Assembly: GCA_964030785.1 (NCBI GenBank)
Contig: OZ034975.1
Span: 18,895,142 to 18,959,141, forward strand
Source of the DNA: Siderastrea siderea
Taxonomy: Eukaryota; Cnidaria; Anthozoa; Scleractinia; Rhizangiidae
Length of the DNA stretch: 64,000 bases
Direction of reading: 5' to 3'
Positions 45,062 to 63,484 of this stretch are shown one piece after another (within the stretch, counting starts at the first letter, position 1; every line of letters begins with the position of its first letter). The translations under genes and the position numbers were made by a program. The notes below the pieces were generated by a model. It was not told the DNA's origin. It saw only the letters and a list, made by a program, of their open reading frames with translations, and did no database searches.

Positions 45062-46607
45062 GTGCAAAACATATTCTTTTGATTAATTGGGTTTGACTTT
45101 TAAATCGCCATTACATACCAATCATATGGAAGATAATCCGCTTTCTTTGCCAATTTTTTTCGTTGTCTTCTTTCCTGTAGTTATAAAAACTCATCACGGC
45201 GGCTTGTATATCGGAGGATAATGCTAAAAGCTTGTGCAAAAAATAAACAGTTTGCTGCGAAAGCAAATGTAAACTTCCGAGGACATTATCGTCCTATATA
45301 CCAGCAAGCCAGGAAGGGATTTATTTATTTTACTAGTAACAGTTTTTACTATTATTGTCCCCGCCGTTCACTGGGCATGTTGAGAATCTGATTTAGTAAC
45401 TGTTAAGATCTCTTAACAGATAACAAGTGAAAAATATACCGGAATGATTGCGTTGTGTGTTTTGTTAATCCATGGTTGTTTTGGATATTTCATTGGATGT
45501 TTCATTTGCCTCTGCTTTCTCGTAGCCTGTTTAGGGCTGCAAATTTGCGCACACCCAGAACGGCGAGACATTCTGGGGGTTGAAAGAACGTTCTTTCGAT
45601 TTTTCGCGGTTCCCAGCTTAAAGATTTGGGTCTTTTGATCCTAGAAAATAACATATTCAATGTAGAAGAGAGCCTAAAATCATTTTGTGAAAGGTAAATA
45701 TCCGAGATATGATCGAGGGAGGGTTTCTTTTTGCGCTTGAAGCAAAACGCCAAAAAGGCCTAACCTGAGTAAAACTCCACGTGCTCGGGCAAGACAGAAA
45801 ACGACTCGCAGAAAATCGATCCACGCTGTTTTTGCCTCATAATAGCGTGGACCCCCTATGGGTATTTGTTGATTAACTGATATCCCTCAGGTGCTACGTC
45901 ATCATCACCCATTTATTCTGTGCGCACCTTGTTCAGCCGTGAGGCAAATCGAGATTTTATCTGGCACAAAAACTGTAGATTTCAACTGTAAGTGCTTTTA
46001 CGCGCGCCTCCTCGGGTTTTGCAAAACCCTGTGGGGGCAATAACCCTTCAATTAAATTTCACAATGCACATTTGTCGTGCTACAGAAGCTTACAGAAGAA
46101 AAATAAGCCATTGATGATCCTGATGTGATTTCGCCGTCACTGGCTTCAACAAAACGCTTTCTTCTTCTTCCATGAAGAATCAAAAAGTTTGTCCAGAACT
46201 TTGACTTGTTTGTTTGCTGTGGTCGAAATAAAATCGGTGAGGGATATTAAATCGGATGGTGGTTATCACCTGATAACGGCCACCACGTGATGTGTTTCCA
46301 GCATCAGCGGTGAAAACTTTTAAACCCCGCGGCACTTGACAAGGAATCCAATTTCCCTAGCAGGTAAAACACAGGGTTATTCGCTGATACACTGTTTGCG
46401 GTGAACCAATCCAAGTTCGAAATGCAATAACAACCGATATTCTTCAACCCAGCCAAAGTTACAGTAACAGAATCTCGATATCACAAGCCCCGGTGTGAAG
46501 CAATGTACATAAAACTCACGCAATCCAGAAACCCAAACTTAAAAGTAAGACCTGGAAGCATTAGAAATTACCAAATATGGTTAGGGGAAAAGTAGACTTT
46601 CACATTA
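45062..46607. other. Gene-free spacer
   Basis: AT-rich DNA, repeat-derived in places. A weak inverted pair (GATATCCCTCAG at 45890 and GAGGGATATTA at 46238) may mark an old element. No exon seen. Confidence 0.4.
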
Positions 46608-48090
46608 ACAAATTGACGTCAGTTTTTTATGCGTCTGTCCTCTTACTGATGAAAAATTTCGTCATAACATTGTCAAAGTGTTGTAGATCCACGAGCCGCA
46701 GGCGAGTGGTTCTGCAACAAACTTTGACAATGTTATGACTAAATTTATCATCAATAAGAGGACAGACGCATAAGAAAATAACGTCAATTTGTTTTTTACA
46801 ATAACAAAAAGCCAAAACTGATTTCAAACGAAGGAAAGAAATGCAAGAGTCAATGGAAGATGCGATTGCCGCAGAATCAGAATTTCATCGCTGTAATTCG
46901 GAGAATCACAGGCTCGTAAATTAAGACTTTAGTAAGAAAAGACCAGAAATACAAGGAAAAGTTCGTATTGCTCAACTAACCTTTAATCAAGTGAAAACTG
47001 TTCACAAAATAATCCGCTAAAACACGGTTCAGCTTAATTTCATCGACAGCACAAATTCTCGCTCACCGCCGATTTTCAGGTCTGAATCCTCAACAAACAT
47101 CCTCATCTCTTCGCTCTAAGGTTGCAGTGGATTCTTCAGTTTTAAAACCATAAATTTTTGAAGGCTTCTTCATTGAAGACTACTAGATTTGTGGTACAAT
47201 TCTCGCCTCATCAAGAATGCAGCGCTGAAACGTTTGACAAAACTTTTTTTTACAATAACTGAGCGAATTCTCGCGCGCTGATTGGCTAATTTTTATCGTC
47301 AATAAGAGGACAGACGGATGAACCACGTAAAGCTGACGCAATCAGCAAAAGTTTTGTCAAACTTTTTAGTGCTGAGTTCTTGATGAGGCGAGAATTGTAC
47401 CACAAATTTAGTAGTCGTCAATGAGAAATCATCTAAAATTTATGGGTTAAAACTGAAGAAACCATTGCAACCTTAGAGCGAAAACGATGAGGATGTTTAT
47501 TGTGGATTCAGACCTGAAAATCGGCGGTGAGCGGGAATTTGTGCTGTCGATGAAATTAAGCTGAACCGTGTTTTAACGGATTATTTTGTGAACAGTTTTC
47601 ACTGGATTAAAGGTTAGTTGAGCAATTCGAATTTGTCCTTGTATTTCTGACCTATTCTTACTAAAGTTTTATTTACGAGCCTGTGATTCTCCGAATTACA
47701 GCGATGAAATTTAGATTCTGCGGCAATTTCTTCCATTGACTCTAGAAAGCATTTCTTTCCTTCGTTTGAAAATCAGTTTTGCTTTTTGTTATTGTAAAAA
47801 ACAAATTGACGTCAGTTTCTTATGCGTCTGTCCTCTTATTGATGATAAATTTCGTCATAACATTGTCAAAGTTTGTTGTAGATCCACTCGCCTGCGGCTC
47901 GTGAATCTACAACACTTTGACAATGTTATGACGAAATTTATCATCAATAACAGGACAGACGCATAAAAAACTGACGTCAATTTGTTAAGCTGATTACGTC
48001 AGCTTTACGTGTTTCATCCGTCTGTACTCTTATTGACAATAAAAGTTAGCCAATCAGCGCGCGCGAATTCGCTCAGTTATTGTAGAAAGT
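46608..48090. repeat. Nested inverted-repeat block, about 1.5 kb
   Basis: Order: hairpin A (46612-46790), arm X (about 46800-47250), hairpin-end B (47252-47353), arm X' inverted (about 47355-47780), hairpin A' (47785-47985), B' inverted (47990-48090). X and X' pair over ~440 bp (ATTTCATCGACAGCACAAAT on one side, ATTTGTGCTGTCGATGAAAT on the other). A and A' are themselves palindromes around ACATTGTCAAAGT with ends CAAATTGACGTCA and TTATGCGTCTGTCCTC. B reads CGCGCTGATTGGCTAA and GTCAATAAGAGGACAGACGG. No transposase. Open frames of 66-76 codons in A and A' are by-products of the repeat. Confidence 0.85.
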
Positions 48091-48243
48091 CGTTCGTCGA
48101 CGCGCGCATTTCGGCTCGCTTCGCTCGCCCATCCTAAGAGAGGGCAACTTGGTGCAATTCTAGGGGAAAAGCCGCGCATGCGAACCACTACTTCTTGGTA
48201 AGATGAACGTCCTGGTAAGAGGACTTTAGGCAAAATAATTAAT

Positions 48244-48391
48244 CAAACCCCGATATAACGAAGATTTTGACCCTTTTACCATATTTTCCGTATAACGAGC
48301 GTTTTCTTTATTAAAAAAAACCCGCCGTTGTAAGGAATGCATTTTCCGACTCCCTTGGTACTCTTACTATTATATCAGGGTTCCACTGTAG
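48244..48391. mobile_element. Short TIR element
   Basis: AACCCCGATATAACGAAG at the left and TATATCAGGGTTCCACTGTA at the right are imperfect inverted ends (ACCCyGATATAA). 148 bp, no coding content. Confidence 0.5.
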
Positions 48392-48518
48392 TTTGAAAGC
48401 CTGAAAGCCCTATTTTTCCTAACTTTCTGTCTCTGCCCATCCGGAAATGGTTTTATAGTTTTCTCGGTGGAAAGCTCCTTTGGGGGCCTCATTTAAAAAT
48501 CGGACGTTATTACTAGCC

Positions 48519-48850
<332 letters not shown>

Positions 48851-49486
48851 CATCGGTCACGCTTTGCGCCCTACGTGGCTAACTTTCTATGCATTTATAC
48901 GTTGTACACTGCAGTTAATAATAATCTTTATGGAGGAAGTTCCCGTCACATTGAGTGGTCATGTGAAGGGCTGCTAGCAGCTACGTTCAAAATATTTTTT
49001 CCCCGCTTATTTGCTTTCACACAGTGTTCATGTAAGCTTAAAGTGGCTCTTTCCCGACATATCATATCCCAAAATTGTTGCTTTTGCTGATTTACGCGTT
49101 TAATTTTTTTTCTGGACATCAGCCACACGGAGCAACCTCCATTTATAGATAGCCGTTATGAACTGAAAAAAGGAAATTTATTAGACCATGCAAGAAGCAA
49201 TTCCAAAAAAACTTCCTTTGTCTTTTGTAAAGTGCACGAGGTTTGCTGTAAACTATCATCTGGTTTAATTTACTATAGGAAATGTTGCTGTTTTCTTTAC
49301 ATACGATGAAAAAAAGAGAGTCAAAAGAAACGAAAGATGAAGAAAAATCACGGGATTGACATTAAGAAAGCAAACCTCACACATTAAAAGTCCAAAACGT
49401 GGTAATTCAATAACAGTTTCAGGCAATAAAACTTTTGAAGTAAAACGGATCAGTTAATAGTTTTTCAAGGAAGGCGTGTTAGAAGT

Positions 49487-55101
<5,615 letters not shown>

Positions 55102-55187
55102 GTCTGCAGGCGTTTGTCAGCAATCCAGAGGCTTTTCTTCAAACTAAAAGATTTATAGGAATTGACATAAGTTGGTGAAGTATGATC

Positions 55188-55232
55188 GTCCGGGTGAGTG
55201 TAGTCGTGAGAAGGACTCACAACCCAACGATT
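55188..55232 (-). repeat. Penelope-type repeat fragment
   Basis: GATCGTCCGGGTGAGTGTAG and GTGAGAAGGACT match, inverted, the right part of the repeat at 45-170. About 90 bp upstream of the Ig gene start. Confidence 0.45.
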
Positions 55233-55960
55233 AATTTTCGTGCGTCCTTACTGGATGAAATACATCACGTAGTTAAAGGGAACTTCCACTGTTACAACAA
55301 ATTGACCTTCAAATGTTAGAAAATATAGTCTTCATTTCAATTCAAGTTGACAACTGGAAAAACGTTTTGTGTACCAAAACGTTAGATATGGATGTCACCG
55401 TATTACAAAATTCGGACCAGCCAGATTCTGGACTAAAGACTGGTAAATTAAAGATTACAAGTACAGTAAATTATTCCGAAAGAGGAAAAAAAACAAACAT
55501 GCTTGCAAAATGCTGAGTTAACCTGGCATTAATTACTAGTCAGTGTTAAAATACCTCTTGTCAGTTTGAGCATGGAATGAAACCTTGAACAAATGGGCTT
55601 GACGACCGCAAGTGCAAGAGAAGTTCGGTAAATTTGCATCGTTTAGTTGGTACGCTTCCTTGGCGTCACAGACGAGATAAGGATCTTCCTGCGTTCTACG
55701 AGAAAAGCGCGCGCACGGTAACTCGATGACCCATTTTTTCGCAGTCGCTTTCTATTCTTAGCCACTCAAAAAACCTAAAAAGACGTGAACTCAAAAGATC
55801 CACTTGCTGAATTTGATTCTCATATGCTTGGTCCTTTTTTTCCCAATCACTGCTTATTTGATCCAAAGTTTATGTGCTCAGAAATCTGACCTTTGACCGA
55901 TCATTAGATTTCCAAGCACGTAAGCCTCGCAGAGAAGGGGTGATTATAATTTGGAAGATA

Positions 55961-56022
55961 AAGAAGAAGAAGAAGAAGAAGAAGAAGAAGAAGAAGAAGA
56001 AGAAGAAGAAGAAGAAGAAGAA
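55961..56022 (+). repeat. (GAA)n microsatellite
   Basis: About 20 GAA units. Gives a poly-Leu frame on the - strand. Confidence 0.97.
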
Positions 56023-56039
56023 ATGACAGAATAAAAAAT

Positions 56040-56545
56040 AAAAGCAGCGGTGATCTCCTATTGCACATTTTTTTGTGCTCTGTAAAGAGGTCTTCTATCA
56101 ATAGAGTTTGTAGATGAATTCCTAATAAATAGAAACTTAATAAAATGCGACCATTCAGGTAAAAGCGCACTGATCATGAGTATAAGCACTTTCCTTTGGT
56201 AGTGTTTATTATGCTGTACAAAGATGTTCTACCTTTAGAGTCTGTGGATGAAATCCTTGAGTGTGACTTCAGTTGGTAGCTATGGATTAGTACTTCCATG
56301 TGGTGCTGTCTATCATGCTTTACAATGTGTCTCTGTGCATTAAATTCTCAAGTGTGTCCATTCAAATAAAAGCTACTGAACAGTATTTTAACGTTCTAAC
56401 GTTTGAGTCTGTGGACAAAATCCTAAAGTGTGACCCCTCAAATGAAAGATACTGAGCAGTTCTTCAAGTGGTGGAACTTGTTCTGCTGCTACACAAAGTA
56501 GTTCTATTAAACTTTTCAGCGGATGAATCCTGCTGGATGCTGTTT
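56040..56545 (-). repeat. Satellite-like repeat block, inverted orientation
   Basis: About four degenerate units of 110-120 bp with GAGTCTGTGGATGAAATCCT, TCAAATGAAAGATACTGAGC and TGCTGTACAAAG. These are reverse complements of phrases in the 16.2-16.7 kb block. Confidence 0.7.
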
Positions 56546-56999
56546 GTTTTTCATTGGATTATGAAAGGAAATTTGCGAGGATTTTCCCCGACTGGAAAGA
56601 CGGAAAAATGGAAAACTAGCATAAGGAAATAAAATCGACTACTTCTCTTACACAACAACTGAACCCGTGACTCACGAATGTCACGAATGTTCGGTCAGCT
56701 GTCTAAGACAAAAAATCCGCATTTTTCTACATATTTACTCATAAACTACCCTGCAAGTTCATTTTGTAAAACAGAAATTTTTACCTACATATATGCAAGC
56801 GTTCAGTAAATCGGAAATGTCTTTTCACTTTAAGGCATAAAAGCGAACTGCATTCAATGCCACCTCAAGAATGGAATTCCTTTTTTTCAAGCTAAAATTC
56901 TTTGGTTTGATCTTTTATAAGCGACTGACCACCCGTGCTTTACACTTTGGACTGTCTTTGGGTGGTCACTTGAATGCGGTATTCACGTACGAATGGCAT

Positions 57000-59900
57000 T
57001 TCATGAATTGTTGCCTTAAAGATCAAGGTCCGAAAACATAACTCATGACGGTAGTTAATTAACCTTTCATAACTTATATCAGCTCATGTGCAGTGACATT
57101 AAATTCAGGTGGTGCTGGTTTAGATCATGTAAGGAATAGATGTGGCTCATGTTATTAAAACTGTTAAAAAGTGTTTGTCGAAATACTTGCAGGGCGATCA
57201 TAATAAATGGCATTTTATCATTGCTACCTATGCAACCACCTTTCAGTGGATGCAAAGGAAATATCGTTTCGCATGCATTCAAACATCTCGTCCAAGTTCG
57301 TCATGAAAAAAAAAACGCAATCGTTGAGCTGCAAAGAGCAGGATAAGTTTAATTTTTTTTCGGTGTGCTAGATGTCTTATAATTTATAAACTAATAAGAA
57401 ACCGCTCATATTGAAATAAGTCCTTTAGTAGTTAAGTACGGTCTTCCTAGAATAAATTGCCCAAACTCGTTAAATTGTGTATCCATTCGTCTTGTGTAGT
57501 TCGTGAAATATACATTTGGTCTTTGGTACTCCAGAGATACCAGAGCCATGATTTTCATGGTAAAGCAGAGTCATTAAAAGTAAACACTTTTATTGGTGTT
57601 CTTAGACTCACGTATGACTGATTTTGTCGTTAACTTGTTATGTTCACCGTTCCATGAATCTAGCTGGAAGTAGTCTAACCGCATATGAGAATGAAAAAAC
57701 TTGTAATTACTAAGGCATAAGTAAACTTGATTCAAATATGGTAAGAAGGTGTGAAGTTTAGCAAAAACCTTGCCTCACTTTGATCGGCTACAGTTATTAG
57801 CCTGAAAAAAATCAGTATTTTCCTTCAAAATCATTCGCGTAAAATAATCGTCAAAAAATGCGCGATGGTTTTAATTTTGTGTATCGGTTATCCAAATTTT
57901 GAAAAGACTTAGTTCGGCTTTTTTCATCGTACAATTACCATTTATAGCAACGAGGGCCCAAACCTGGGTAAATATCTGTCAAACCAATCCCGCCTGGCTG
58001 GTTTTCATTACCATCGTTATCAATACGTGACCCCGTTAAACGCAGGCACGGAATGATAATGTTATTGCAGTTGCATTTTTTCCACCAACAAAGTTTATAC
58101 TGGATCTGGATGAGTTGCCGGCAAGAATCAAGAATAATGAAGATCAAATGAACAGGATGCGACGACGAATCAAATTAGAATCGCAAATTTCTTTTTTGCT
58201 TGTTAACCTGACCCTGGCTTTAGAAAGGTGCGCTCAAGCTGTGTTAAAGGCAGTAGACTTTCGATCAGGTGCAGAGCAGTGTTGAACCCCTTAAGCGGAC
58301 CTGTATTCAATGGACAATAACCAATTTGTCAAGGTTGTCTTAAAAGATACTGGTTTTACCGTACCTAAGTCAAGATGTCCGAAAGAAACACAGCCACAAC
58401 AATGCTATTTAGACAACCAACAAAATCTAATCATTGCTAGCGCTTTTAAATTTCATTTTTAGTTAACGTTCCGATAAGAATTCGGCAAATTTTGCGATTA
58501 CATATTCAACTGGATTGCGAAAGAATTGATGTTCTTTCAAGGAAAGGATTTAAAGAACAAAATCTGCTGCGGGGAAGTGGTGACGCCCTGCGGTACGCTT
58601 AGTCCACCCCGAATAAGATTTCTCCACATATTTAATCCCATAGAACTAGTTTTCAAATAAAAACAAACTTTGTAAAACTTGGTCATTAATTTTCCTACCG
58701 TGCATACAAGAGCCGACGTTAGTGATCATTTTTGCGCAGTAATACAACAAACGTTACCCTGAGCAACTTCTTTATCGACAAGATGTTTTAGTTAAGATCC
58801 TTCATTTTTGAGTAAGCAGCTTATAATTAATACACCGTTATATTAGCTCATTACTGACCTGTCAATATGAAAAACTGCGCGCGATTCAAAAACAGAATCT
58901 TCGACTTGTACTTAGTTATGTCCAGCCAGCCAGTTGCGAGTCTTGCACTAAACCTTGTAGACGTTCACTGTGTAACTGTTACTCCAAATTTTTTCCCTCT
59001 GTCTTAAACAACCATGCTTTGGTGGACTTTGATCCCACGAATGTTTTTATACGAAGGGTAATGATCTGGGTAAAAATTGTATTTTTCCGTTCAATTCCGT
59101 GACTTCTTTAAATGTAACGATGAAGGAAAGGCCATTTAACGATTACTCTATATGAATTTCTTTCTCACTTTGAAAGAAATTTTTTTGTTTCTTTCACCAA
59201 GTAAGATTTTTTCTTCTGCAAGAACTTAACAGGATTTTTGTCGGGTATTTGCCCGATCCCCACCCCCTTCCCCCTCAAAAATAAATAAAATGGTTGCTCC
59301 CCAACGTAAGGGCAATGTTCAAAGTTCAATGTTCAAGATTTCGCTATTTTCATTCCATAAATGGATCCTTTCATCTGTTGTATATAAGACTCTCCAGTTG
59401 AATAGCAGCTCCATGTGAAAATATAATTGAAATAAAATTATAGAAAAGTCTTGTTCTTATGACTTTCTTCCGTTGCTCAGAATTAAACCAGGGAACTTTG
59501 AAGAAAATGGACACATTCATTCATTCATTTTATTGCATCACTTCGTTCTATTTATATTTCATAATAAGGCACTATGAAACAGGAAGGATGTAATTATCTT
59601 TCACTGGCTGAAGGACGCTGGACTTTGGCCAAAATTTATTTTACAACCGAATTCTTTAGATATACCCGCGTGCCATCTGAGATTTCAAGAAAGAGAGGTT
59701 TGAGAGGGCCCCATACAAAGAATTTCTATGTACTGAATCCGTAGTTCAAACCGAAAGTCAAAGCATATTTTTCTTCCTCAATGGGCTGCCTCCCACACGG
59801 CAACCTTGTAAAGCAATAGGAATTTATTACATTTTATCATTTTTCTATTGAGCTGATGAGTTCCCGCCTCTTAGAAGAATTTATGTATCCTGCAATCGAA

Positions 59901-60724
59901 CAGAGTTGGAAAATAAAAAATGAAATTGCACGAACGGAACCTAAGAAACCTGATTCATTATATTCAGAGACAAAATGATGACATACCATCCTCTCATTTA
60001 AGCATATAACTCAGTGTCTAGAGTGTTTGTGAAATACTGTTGTTTTGTATTTCGTCAGAAATAACTTTAAAAGATCCTTGAGATGATTATCTTTTTGACG
60101 TGTCGTATCATAGGCAACCGGTGATGCTTTGTATATAGTAAACTGGAAATTTTAGTCTGCTAAACACACAACTATGCGAGAAGAAAACACACATGCAAAC
60201 TTCGGTGAGGCGTGACACACTTTCAGTATAGAAAAAGATCGCCACTGATGAGCAGGAATTTAACATTTAGGCTGCAAGAAAACCTGAAAAATTGGGCTTA
60301 AAACGGATTGACCTTTTAAACCGCGAACAGCTGCAGTCGTCGGTTTTTTTTTCAGATCCTACGTGCAAGCGGAAATGGATAAATCATGCATTGACAGCAC
60401 AAATGTGGAGATCTATTTCCATTGAAGGTGTAAAAAATTCATCTTCCTCAAAGTGGAATAAAAAGCTCAACCTTGTCCACTTTATAAAATGGACTGCCAA
60501 CCAATCCCCGCGCGAATCACTACTCAGAGAATATTCTACAAAGGTGATGGACAGATGGAGAGAGGTCGGCTTTACACAGGCTACCTTGAAGAAAAAAAAC
60601 GTGTGGAAGAAAAAAAAACAGATGAGAGAAACATAAACGTGCAATATTTTAATACTGGATTAAGATCTTATAAAATATTTTGGATTAAAATATTTTCATG
60701 TCTTTGGGCATATTCTAAAAGCTT
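57000..60724. other. Gene-poor stretch
   Basis: Mostly AT-rich unique-looking DNA. Apart from the exon-like frame at 58867-59058, I see no coding signal. Frames at 57079-57346, 57935-58147 and 60292-60644 overlap on opposite strands and lack motifs. Confidence 0.45.
58867..59058 (+). CDS. Exon-like unrecognised ORF (low confidence)
   Basis: The frame reads YEKLRAIQKQNLRLVLSYVQ, PASCESCTKPCRRSLCNCYS, KFFPSVLNNHALVDFDPTNV, FIRR and ends at AGG/GTAATG, a usable donor. YEKL..IQKQ.LRLVL faintly recalls the C-terminal part of LINE proteins; the Cys cluster does not. No Met start or good acceptor is clear. It could be an exon of an unseen gene or a retroelement scrap. Confidence 0.2.
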
Positions 60725-60970
60725 CTAAAAGCTGGACTGGACCCTGGACTCTGGACCCTGGACTCTGGACTCTGGACTCTGGACTTTTCCCTCTTAAAAC
60801 TTTATCCCCCCTCGAAACAATTTTATTTGTTTTTTTTGGGGGGGAGGGGGAAGTTTTTTGGGGAGAGATGTAGACGTTTTTCTGGGGGGTGGGGGGATAA
60901 AGTTTTAAGACTGAAAAGTCCAGAGTCCAGAGTCCAGAGTCCAGAGTCCAGGGTCCAGTCCAGCTTTTAG
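60725..60970. mobile_element. Foldback element with (CTGGACT)n arms
   Basis: CTAAAAGCTGGACTGGACCC at the left is exactly inverted at the right end. Both arms carry a 7-bp tandem repeat (CTGGACT / AGTCCAG, ~7 copies each). The arms continue through CTTTTCCCTCTTAAAACTTT (left) and AAAGTTTTAAGACTGAAAAG (right). Loop G-rich. Confidence 0.85.
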
Positions 60971-61514
60971 GATATGCGTTGTCGTCACGTTCACTCCAGA
61001 TATGCTCTGCTGATTGGTGAAGTCCATGCGTGTCGCAGTCAGATGACCAGTGCTCCTTAGGCAGCTTAGGAACCAAAGCGGATTATTCGTTATTGTCCCG
61101 GTGTAGGAAATCGAGTGCAATCGAACTGAAAATCAATCAGACTCAATCACCTGACTCAATCCATGCGAACGTTCGATTGCCTATACCGGGTATTGCTCGT
61201 GGGCTAATATTTTTGTTTGTAATTAGTTAATATCATTTTTTGTTTTCAGTAATAACGTTTGAGAATGAGACTAGGAATTTTTACAACCACCCGGTTTGCT
61301 TAGCTTTCGTAACACACGGAATCAAAAACCTCTAATGTCCAGCTGTCTTCACCGTCGTTCATTCCGTCCGCAAGCTGGATTTGCTCGGGTGGTAGTGACA
61401 CCACTGCCTCGTTCCCAGTCGTCCTTGGCTTCTCCTTGGCTTGAAATCAAACGTACTGTCGCAGTGATATGTGTATCCCCGCACACATATCATTAGTGTT
61501 TTGTGGTCAGTACA

Positions 61515-61605
61515 AAATGCAGACTGCAGACTGTAGACTAGGTACAAAATTCAGACAGGATACAAATTGCAGACTGCAGACTGAGTACCAAATGCAGACT
61601 AAGAC
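61515..61605 (+). repeat. Short tandem repeat with GCAGACTGCAGACT units
   Basis: AATGCAGACTGCAGACT-like phrases three times, separated by GTACAAA. Confidence 0.7.
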
Positions 61606-61961
61606 CAAAACAGTATATTTAACTATAAGCGATATAATTGCAATCAAAGAAAGAAAAAGCTCGGTCTATTGACTAGCCACAGACCAGATGCGAGACAAAA
61701 CCACAAGAAAGTAAACAAACGGTCAATCACCAAACCACAGTTTGCTTTTCCTTGCAAAAAATTCGTCCTATCATCCTTTTTTTTATTCTTGTGTCCAATA
61801 TTAGTAACATTTTTATTTTGTTGTCTTTTTTCTTCGAACATGCAGTGGAACTGAAGGGCCGTTCGGTGACGTCACGAAATTTCGCGCCAAGTGGAGTCGT
61901 TGTGAGCGAGAAGAGAACGCCTGGGTACTAGGCTGAGTCACGGTCAATAACAGGTTCGAAT

Positions 61962-62316
61962 ACCCCCGGGGGGGGGGGGGTCACTTAAGGGAAGTTTGGG
62001 TGGGCGTGTGCCGCCGAGGCCTTCAAACCCTGACCCTGTTTAAGACAAGAGACCTCTATATTTTGCTTGTGTTCTGCGTTTTTTGTCTACCTTGTTTTTC
62101 ATTTCCCACACAGAAAGTATTCTTTTTATTTAAATGACATCCGAGGATGAGATTTAAAAAAAATTGCTGATACCCACTTGTAGGGTTCAAGGCTTCCAGT
62201 CCAGAAAGACACCCTGTTCAAGACGCTAAATAGTGAAATTGTATGCCTTGTTTAAGACGCGAGACCCTGAAAACCATACCCTGTTGAGTGGCACATAAGG
62301 GAGTAACCCCCCCCGG
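61962..62316. mobile_element. 355-bp MITE flanked by 8-bp GTTCGAAT repeats
   Basis: Ends are runs of C/G (ACCCCCGGGGG left, CCCCCCCCGGG right) with imperfect inverted neighbours GTCACTTAAGGG and GCACATAAGGGAGT. GTTCGAAT flanks both sides (61954-61961 and 62317-62324). Joined across the element the target reads GGTTCGAATCCC, which is a tRNA-type B box. Confidence 0.6.
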
Positions 62317-62324
62317 GTTCGAAT

Positions 62325-63480
62325 CCCAGCTGCAAACCAACACTCATGGTCTTAAAATAACTGAGAACAAGGTTGCTGTGTTTGCTATGACAAAGGAGAC
62401 AAAACTTGTGAATTTTTGTCCCAGTTTTGAGCTTATTCCTGACGTCACTCTAAGGACTAATTCTTTCTTTCTGTTTGCTTTTTAATGGCAGTTCTTTTAA
62501 CCTCGAGATTTAATCTCGAATTGATAATCCCTCATGTGCAGCCAGATATACCCACCCCACGGTAAAAAATCCCACCGTCGTAACCACTGGCAACAGATTT
62601 TCAAAGTGTTCTTTTCTGAATCTTTGCACGTGCGATCATATGCAGCATAGTCATATCATGGTTATTGCTTGAATTTCTGCTCGTCACATTCTGCAGATAG
62701 AATTACAAGTTCCTGTCGCTCGTTTCTTTATGTGACGATATGAATTATAAATATCATAAATTATAAATGCTCTTGGATGAACCGCTGATCTATACCACGC
62801 TCGAAGTTACTTATGTCGGCCGGTGTCAGAGCGTGAATAGGCTGACTCGTCTCCAGTCGCCCCGCGTTCAACGATTCAACAATATCTACAATTTGAAAGA
62901 CGACTGGGTTTCAACGAGACAGATTGGTTACAGCGGGAGCAAAACGAGCGACTTAGAGCAAGAAGACGAAAAAAGCAAAAAACAAAAAAAACAAAAACAA
63001 AAAAACAAAAAACAAAGCACCACTGTAGAACGGCTTACTTGACCTGAGTGGTCTGTCCTGTAAGGGGAGTACACGTAGGAGAGTGGCAACTCAATAAGTA
63101 AGGGGACGACTGGCCCTAGTCAGCACCCGACGACGGATTAAACGAGCTCACTGGCCCACCGATCGTAACCAGCACCGGTTTCTGTAATGGCTCCCCTCGG
63201 ACTGAGTATTTCTACGGTTCCCCACTCTGAATGGAATGTTAGTCCACTGCAGACGGTGTGTAGGAATTATAAGGTATTTTGGTGACCCGTGATGCTTGGT
63301 TTTGTCGTGTCACCCCTCATGAAACGTTTCTTGATTTGTGCAATTGTGAAAGGTGAATTTGCCTCTTAAGCTGGTTAAAAAAAAACAACCACCTGCCTCT
63401 GTTAAACTCTATTTTCTCTGTTATTTGAGCGAGGCGAGACGCAAAAGGTGAATTGAATGTTCCAACACAGAATTCCATTT
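62325..63480. other. Spacer without supported gene
   Basis: A 91-codon + frame (62767-63042) ends in a Lys-rich tail from an A-rich tract and shows no domain. Nothing else seen. Confidence 0.4.
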
Positions 63481-63484
63481 TCGG

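Noticed and set aside
46627..47966. Frames sharing KKQIDVxFLCVCPLIDDK at 46627 (-) and 47736 (+)
   Set aside because: Identity comes from inverted hairpin modules A and A'; the palindrome forces similar peptides and there is no start or domain.
60292..60644. 114-codon + and 86-codon - overlapping frames
   Set aside because: Mutually overlapping, Lys-rich end from A-runs, no motif.
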